Positions 59,863 to 64,000 of a DNA stretch of 64,000 nucleotides are shown in pieces. A program made the position numbers and the translations under genes. The stretch spans positions 14,172,990 to 14,236,989 of the forward strand of contig OY720102.1 of the NCBI GenBank assembly GCA_963082875.1, in the 5' to 3' direction. This DNA comes from Corella eumyota. Taxonomy: Eukaryota > Chordata > Ascidiacea > Phlebobranchia > Corellidae. Each line of letters starts with the position of its first letter. The first letter of the stretch is position 1. The notes under the pieces were generated by a model. The model was given only the letters and a program-made list of their open reading frames with translations, ran no database searches and had not been told where the DNA came from.

Positions 59863-60059
59863 TTAAATAATATTTTAATGATTTATATAGTTTGATTTTT
59901 ATTTTTTTAGTTAGTTTTTACGAAAACTTTTTTCTAATTTCAGGTTCTTTTTTCTTTTTGTTGACTCAAATTTCTCTTCTGCGTGGTTCACCGCACATGA
60001 GCATTGAAGCGAATAATTGTGAAGAAAGTGAAGCGATAGTTAATAAAACAAAACTTTAA

Positions 60060-60937
60060 ATTGAAAAAAAAGTTTTTGAATGATTTTAAACATTTATAAA
60101 TTTGAAAAATTTTATCATGACAATATTTTAATTTTATTAAATATTTATTAGTGAAATTTTTTTTATATTTTTTTGCCAAAATTTTTTTAAAGTTATTTTT
60201 AATATTATACTAGTGAGTTATTTTAGTTCCTAAATTATTTGTTGCCATTCTTGCTGTTTTTATTTTCTAATTTATATCAACTAAACAGAAATTAAAATAA
60301 TGTTAATTTTATAGTTTTTGTTACTTTTAAGATTTTGTATTCCCTTACTTTATAATTACTCCATATTTTATGAGAAATTATTATTGTTTTATATTTCTGA
60401 AATATATTTTGTTTTTGTTACTTCTTTTAAAATTTTAGAAATCTATAAAATTGATATCATCTATTTTTTGAGATTATTTTTCGAAAATGCAATTTATTAA
60501 AGGTATGTGCCGATCAAAATGGTGATCGTATATGTTATTCAGCCATCAATAGAACTTCCTGTTATTCAGCCATCAATATTTGTCCTAGCTGATACCAACG
60601 AGTTTTATTTATCGATATTATAAATGATTAACCAAGTTCAACAACCTTATAGCATATTCGCTTATAATTTAATTAAATATTCGTCATCAGGTTTTGCGTC
60701 ATATTTAGCTGACACCACCATGTTGACAACACTCAGTTTAATGTAAACTACCAAGTTGTTTGGTATGGGATATCTAACTGCTTTAAAATGTAATAAAATT
60801 AACTTGAAAATTTCGTTGTTTAAAAGTTGGTTTGGTTTTTAAATTATTTACATTTTGTTGCTTTTAATTTTAGTTCGATGTCCTAGCAACAGAACAATTT
60901 TTTTAAAATTTTTTTTTGGTTTTTATTTAAACATTTA
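60060..60937. other. End of unit 2: MFS 3' flank, MITE remnant, spacer
   Basis: 60060-60500 repeats the MFS 3' flank. About 60502-60530 is only the left end of the MITE (GTATGTGCCGATCAAAATGG), cut off and joined to spacer sequence. From there to 60890 it matches 31165-31500, with CTTCCTGTTATTCAGCCATC partly doubled. No satellite array is present here, unlike the matching places in the other copies. No gene is seen. Confidence 0.6.
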
Positions 60938-61206
60938 GCAGCGTGGTGTAGTTGTAAGAACACTTGCTGCACCAACATGATGTCGTGGGTTCAATCCCCA
61001 CTGCTCTTATGCTGTAGCGCCCTCGAGTAAAGTGCTATAAACGGTGAAAACTCCTGCTGAGTCAGCACTTAATCAGCAGCATAACTACCGGGCAATTATA
61101 ATATATATTATCCCAAACTGCTAAATGCAACTCGAGACTGGGTAACTCTATGTTTAGTTAGCGCAATCGACCTTCCACATCGAGGATAAAGATTTGTACA
61201 AAAAAA
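60938..61206 (+). mobile_element. SINE, near full length, opening unit 3
   Basis: Third copy of the unit-edge insertion (4252, 31575). Confidence 0.85.
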
Positions 61207-62880
61207 ACTTGTGACTAATTCTCCTTAATTTAAAGATTGCCTTTTTCTACCTATTTCAAATCAGCATTTATAAACGAATGTTCTTTTGCTGCGATCGCGA
61301 TTGCTAGGCTAAAGTGTTTAAGGTATATATAGAATAACTTTACAAAAAAATACCAGAATTTATAAACAAAACTTATTTTTAAACAGTGGGGCTCAGGGTC
61401 TTACATTTTAATTTTATTTTAACGTAAGGTTGTTGTCAGATTATATTTTATCTTTGAAGTGTAGATAACAGAGGTGGTTCATGGGCTATATAACTAGAAA
61501 GGAGGAATAATTTTAAAAAATCGCAGCACCGCGGGATGAGTCTAGCGAAAATTTTTGATTAGTTGACTGCAGTTTATATCTTGAATAATGTAGGATCTAA
61601 TAAACTCCTACTATGGCTTAAACAATTATTAAACCCCAATAGAGTACGCTGTAAAGATGGGCATCGATAAGAAGGCCACACTTTAATAAAACAAAAATGC
61701 GACACAAACTATATGATACGAAACACAAACTACAAAGTATTTAATTAACAAATTAAGTATAAAAGCGAAAGTCTAATTGTATGCTAAACCTTACTTCGGA
61801 TTTACTTATTTATAAGTTTTTACGTCCAGCGAACTGACCAAAAAGGTAACCAGAACCTTCAGCCCGAAGATTTTTTTAGAACAGCGGGGATTTTGCATTT
61901 TAATTACCGCGTGAAATTTTATTTTCGCGTAGTTTTATACAGTTTTTTAGACAGTATTTGAAATAAAATAAGCAGTAAATTAATATTTTTTTTAAAGAAT
62001 AATGTGCAAGAACATGTTATCTTTCTTTTCCCGTGTCAATTTATTTTTTAATTTTACAAACTAAAACCTATAAAAAACTAATTTTGAAAGCGCGCGCTTT
62101 TAGGTGACGCAAGACGATGCATTATGATATCACGTATTTTGCGAAATAGGGCCGTATTTCCAAACAATATTTGAAGAAAAAGCATTAATTTATCATTTTT
62201 TACACTGAAGAGTGTGCATAAATATGTTATTGGTTATTGCCTGTGTTAATGTATATAAATTTATATATTAAAACACGAAGAATAAAACGTTTAAAGAGTT
62301 GCCAGAAGGTTCGTCCCGCAAAAAAAAACGGCGGGGAGTCGGCGATGAAATTCCCGTGTATAAAGTCAGCGTAAGACCATATTTTACCGATATTTAAAAT
62401 AAAAATTTTGCATAAAGTACTGTATATATAAAAGTTTTTATTGGTTGTTACGTTAATGACATATGTTAGTTTTTAGAATATTATTTTTTTTGAAGATTTT
62501 TGTTTCAAAAACCTTTTTATAAACGGATTAAAGACGGGTGCTTCTGGCCTGCAAAATTTTACGACTAATAGCTTTCGGTCTGCGAAATTTTACGACTAAT
62601 AGCTTTCGGTCTGCGAAATTTTACGACTAATAGCTTTCGGTCCGCGAAATTTTTTAATAAACTGCGGGGAGCCTGCAGCGTTAAGCCCGCGTATACTTTT
62701 AACGCAAGAACATATTTTACCGATATTTAAAATAAAATTTGGCGAAAAGTATAATAGTTAAAAAAGTTTTAACCGGTTGTTAAGATAAATATATATGTTA
62801 ATTTTTTAAATATTTCTTTTTTTAAAATGTGTAAAGAAGAAAACTGTGAGGCAGGCGTAAACAAAAAAAACACAGAAAAT
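61207..62880. other. Non-coding AT-rich block with old internal repeats, unit 3
   Basis: Counterpart of 4526-6087 and 31849-33530. The 33-bp VNTR (TTTTACGACTAATAGCTTTC) has its highest unit number here (62545-62650). No gene is seen. Confidence 0.5.
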
Positions 62881-64000
62881 ACAGAATTTATGCGACCCCT
62901 TCTAGAAGGCAAACTTTGTCTCAGGTTAAGGTAGCATATGCAGTGCGCACCTGGACACGGCGCACACTCCCGTTCTTGTCTAACTTCTTGATGATCCCTT
63001 TAGGCCAGAGTCCTCTTTTCGCGTTTTCATTAACGGACCACGTCGCCAACCGTGAAATTCCTCATCGGCTGAAGCCATTTTTGTCGCAATTGTAACAAAG
63101 TCAAATACTCCTTTGTCAATCTCCCCCAAAATTGATCAGCAAGAAGTAGAACATCCAAGGTCGTCTGTAACTGTCTTCCTTGACAAACGTGTCTGGAGGC
63201 AGGTCGTTGTCCATTGTTCAGCAACATACTTGGCGTCAATGCCAATTCATCCTTGCAGTCGTCGCTGAGTGGCACCAGAGGTCTGCTGTTTAAAATTCGT
63301 CCCACCTCAGCCATCAATGGGGGACAAGACATAGATTGTTACCGAATGCCCATGCCATGATACTTTGTTACAATGAGCTCGGTTACAACCTGGTTAGATG
63401 GAAGAATCATCGGATGTTTGTTGATTAAAGGGACAGATTATGTAGCCTGCCACCAACGTACATATTGCCTTTGACTAAAACCGGGCTTCAGTCCTTTCAG
63501 CGATAAAACTAAATACAACCATAATCAATATTAAGGTTTAAAACATCTGGGTATACTAATGTTCTCTCAATCAACAAAAGTGTTAAGCCAATTATTCCAA
63601 GTGTTAATATATAGTTCTGGAACCAGATCGTAAAAGCACTTCCACGAGGCTGTTAGTAAAACACTATAATAAACTTAGGGCCCGTACAGTGATGTGGTAT
63701 ATACCGCGTTATATCGTTTACACAATTTCTATTAGCCAATACAGTCACATGTCCTTATTTTACATATTCATCGATTTCTTTCCTATATTGGCTAAAAGTT
63801 TCAGGGTTAGCAATAAACTTCTTCTTCAAAGATTGCAGCCTTTGAAGTGCCATTTTTCTGTTCTTTAGCAGATAAACATCTGAAATTTCGTTGCATGATG
63901 TCGATACTTGTTCAGGCTTATGCATAAAGTTAACATTAGTTCGTTGGGAGGATTTCCTTGGGTTATGGTTTGAGCCAAACAACGTCCAACCCAACACCGT
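62880..64000 (-). mobile_element. BEL/Pao LTR retrotransposon fossil, unit 3 copy (cut by window end)
   Basis: The integrase C-terminal part (about 63332-63030) and the beginning of the protease-side part (about 63997-63755) are seen on the minus strand. Broken in several places. It continues beyond the window. Confidence 0.78.

Larger units (their letters stand above)
57362..60059 (+). pseudogene. Spinster-like MFS transporter, 5'-truncated copy 3
   Basis: Exons 57362-57524, 57755-57889, 58314-58415, 58686-58841, 59178-59300, 59395-59592 and 59944-60059. The second of these is one base shorter than in the other copies (TGGTGTGGGGTTAC against TGGCGTTGGTGTTAC), a frameshift just after membrane segment 5. 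The remaining exons are open, and the C-terminus ends NKTKL. The first three transporter exons are missing and DHHC exons precede it, as in copy 1. Introns are shorter because several SINEs are reduced. Confidence 0.78.

Overview
The window looks like metazoan nuclear DNA, most likely from a tunicate of the Ciona type (inference). The reasons are strong AT richness, small genes with short introns, a very abundant tRNA-derived SINE, BEL/Pao fossils, a collagen-discoidin secreted protein, and a 16-base match (minus strand, 36786-36801) to the ascidian trans-splicing spliced leader as I remember it. No prokaryotic gene structure is present. Most long open frames are by-products of tandem repeats, not genes.

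Layout. 1-4156 is an AT-rich satellite. A segmental unit of about 27-29 kb then follows: unit 1 at about 4157-31470, unit 2 at about 31470-60870, and the start of unit 3 from 60870 to the window end. Each unit opens with a SINE, an AT-rich block with old internal repeats and a broken BEL/Pao fossil. Units 1 and 2 continue with a 50-bp promoter-side minisatellite, a four-exon collagen-discoidin gene (CD1 8401-11389; CD2 36132-41521), a hAT transposase fragment, and arrays plus transporter genes. CD2 has a 2.4-kb intron insertion carrying a pyrimidine-rich minisatellite and the spliced-leader match.

Transporter part. There are three copies of a spinster-like MFS transporter. The middle copy (45095-50292) has all ten exons of a 490-residue frame but several disabling changes. 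The other two (26519-29685 and 57362-60059) lack the first three exons. In their place they carry the first three exons of a DHHC palmitoyltransferase gene of the ZDHHC3/7 (GODZ/DNZ1) type. Splicing the last DHHC exon to the first MFS exon would create a TGA across the junction, so these are broken chimeras formed once and then duplicated.

Satellites. An 11.4-kb array (12538-23980) and a 3.6-kb array (51241-54841) are built from a 58-bp monomer that is recognisably the B-box part of the local SINE. A six-copy array of a related 55-bp monomer (30645-30966) keeps a more SINE-like sequence. The large array shows nested higher-order periods, up to about 2,388 bp. Unrelated minisatellites have units of 27 bp (6088-6614), 16 bp (37660-39145) and 53 bp (42451-43990).

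The most interesting biology is in the CD1/CD2 pair. Introns and signal peptides are nearly identical, yet the discoidin exons differ at 30 of 443 bases with only two silent changes. The replacements cluster in what should be the ligand-binding loops, the pattern expected of a diversifying recognition protein. All exon limits are read by eye from splice consensus, phase and copy-to-copy comparison, without transcript support.
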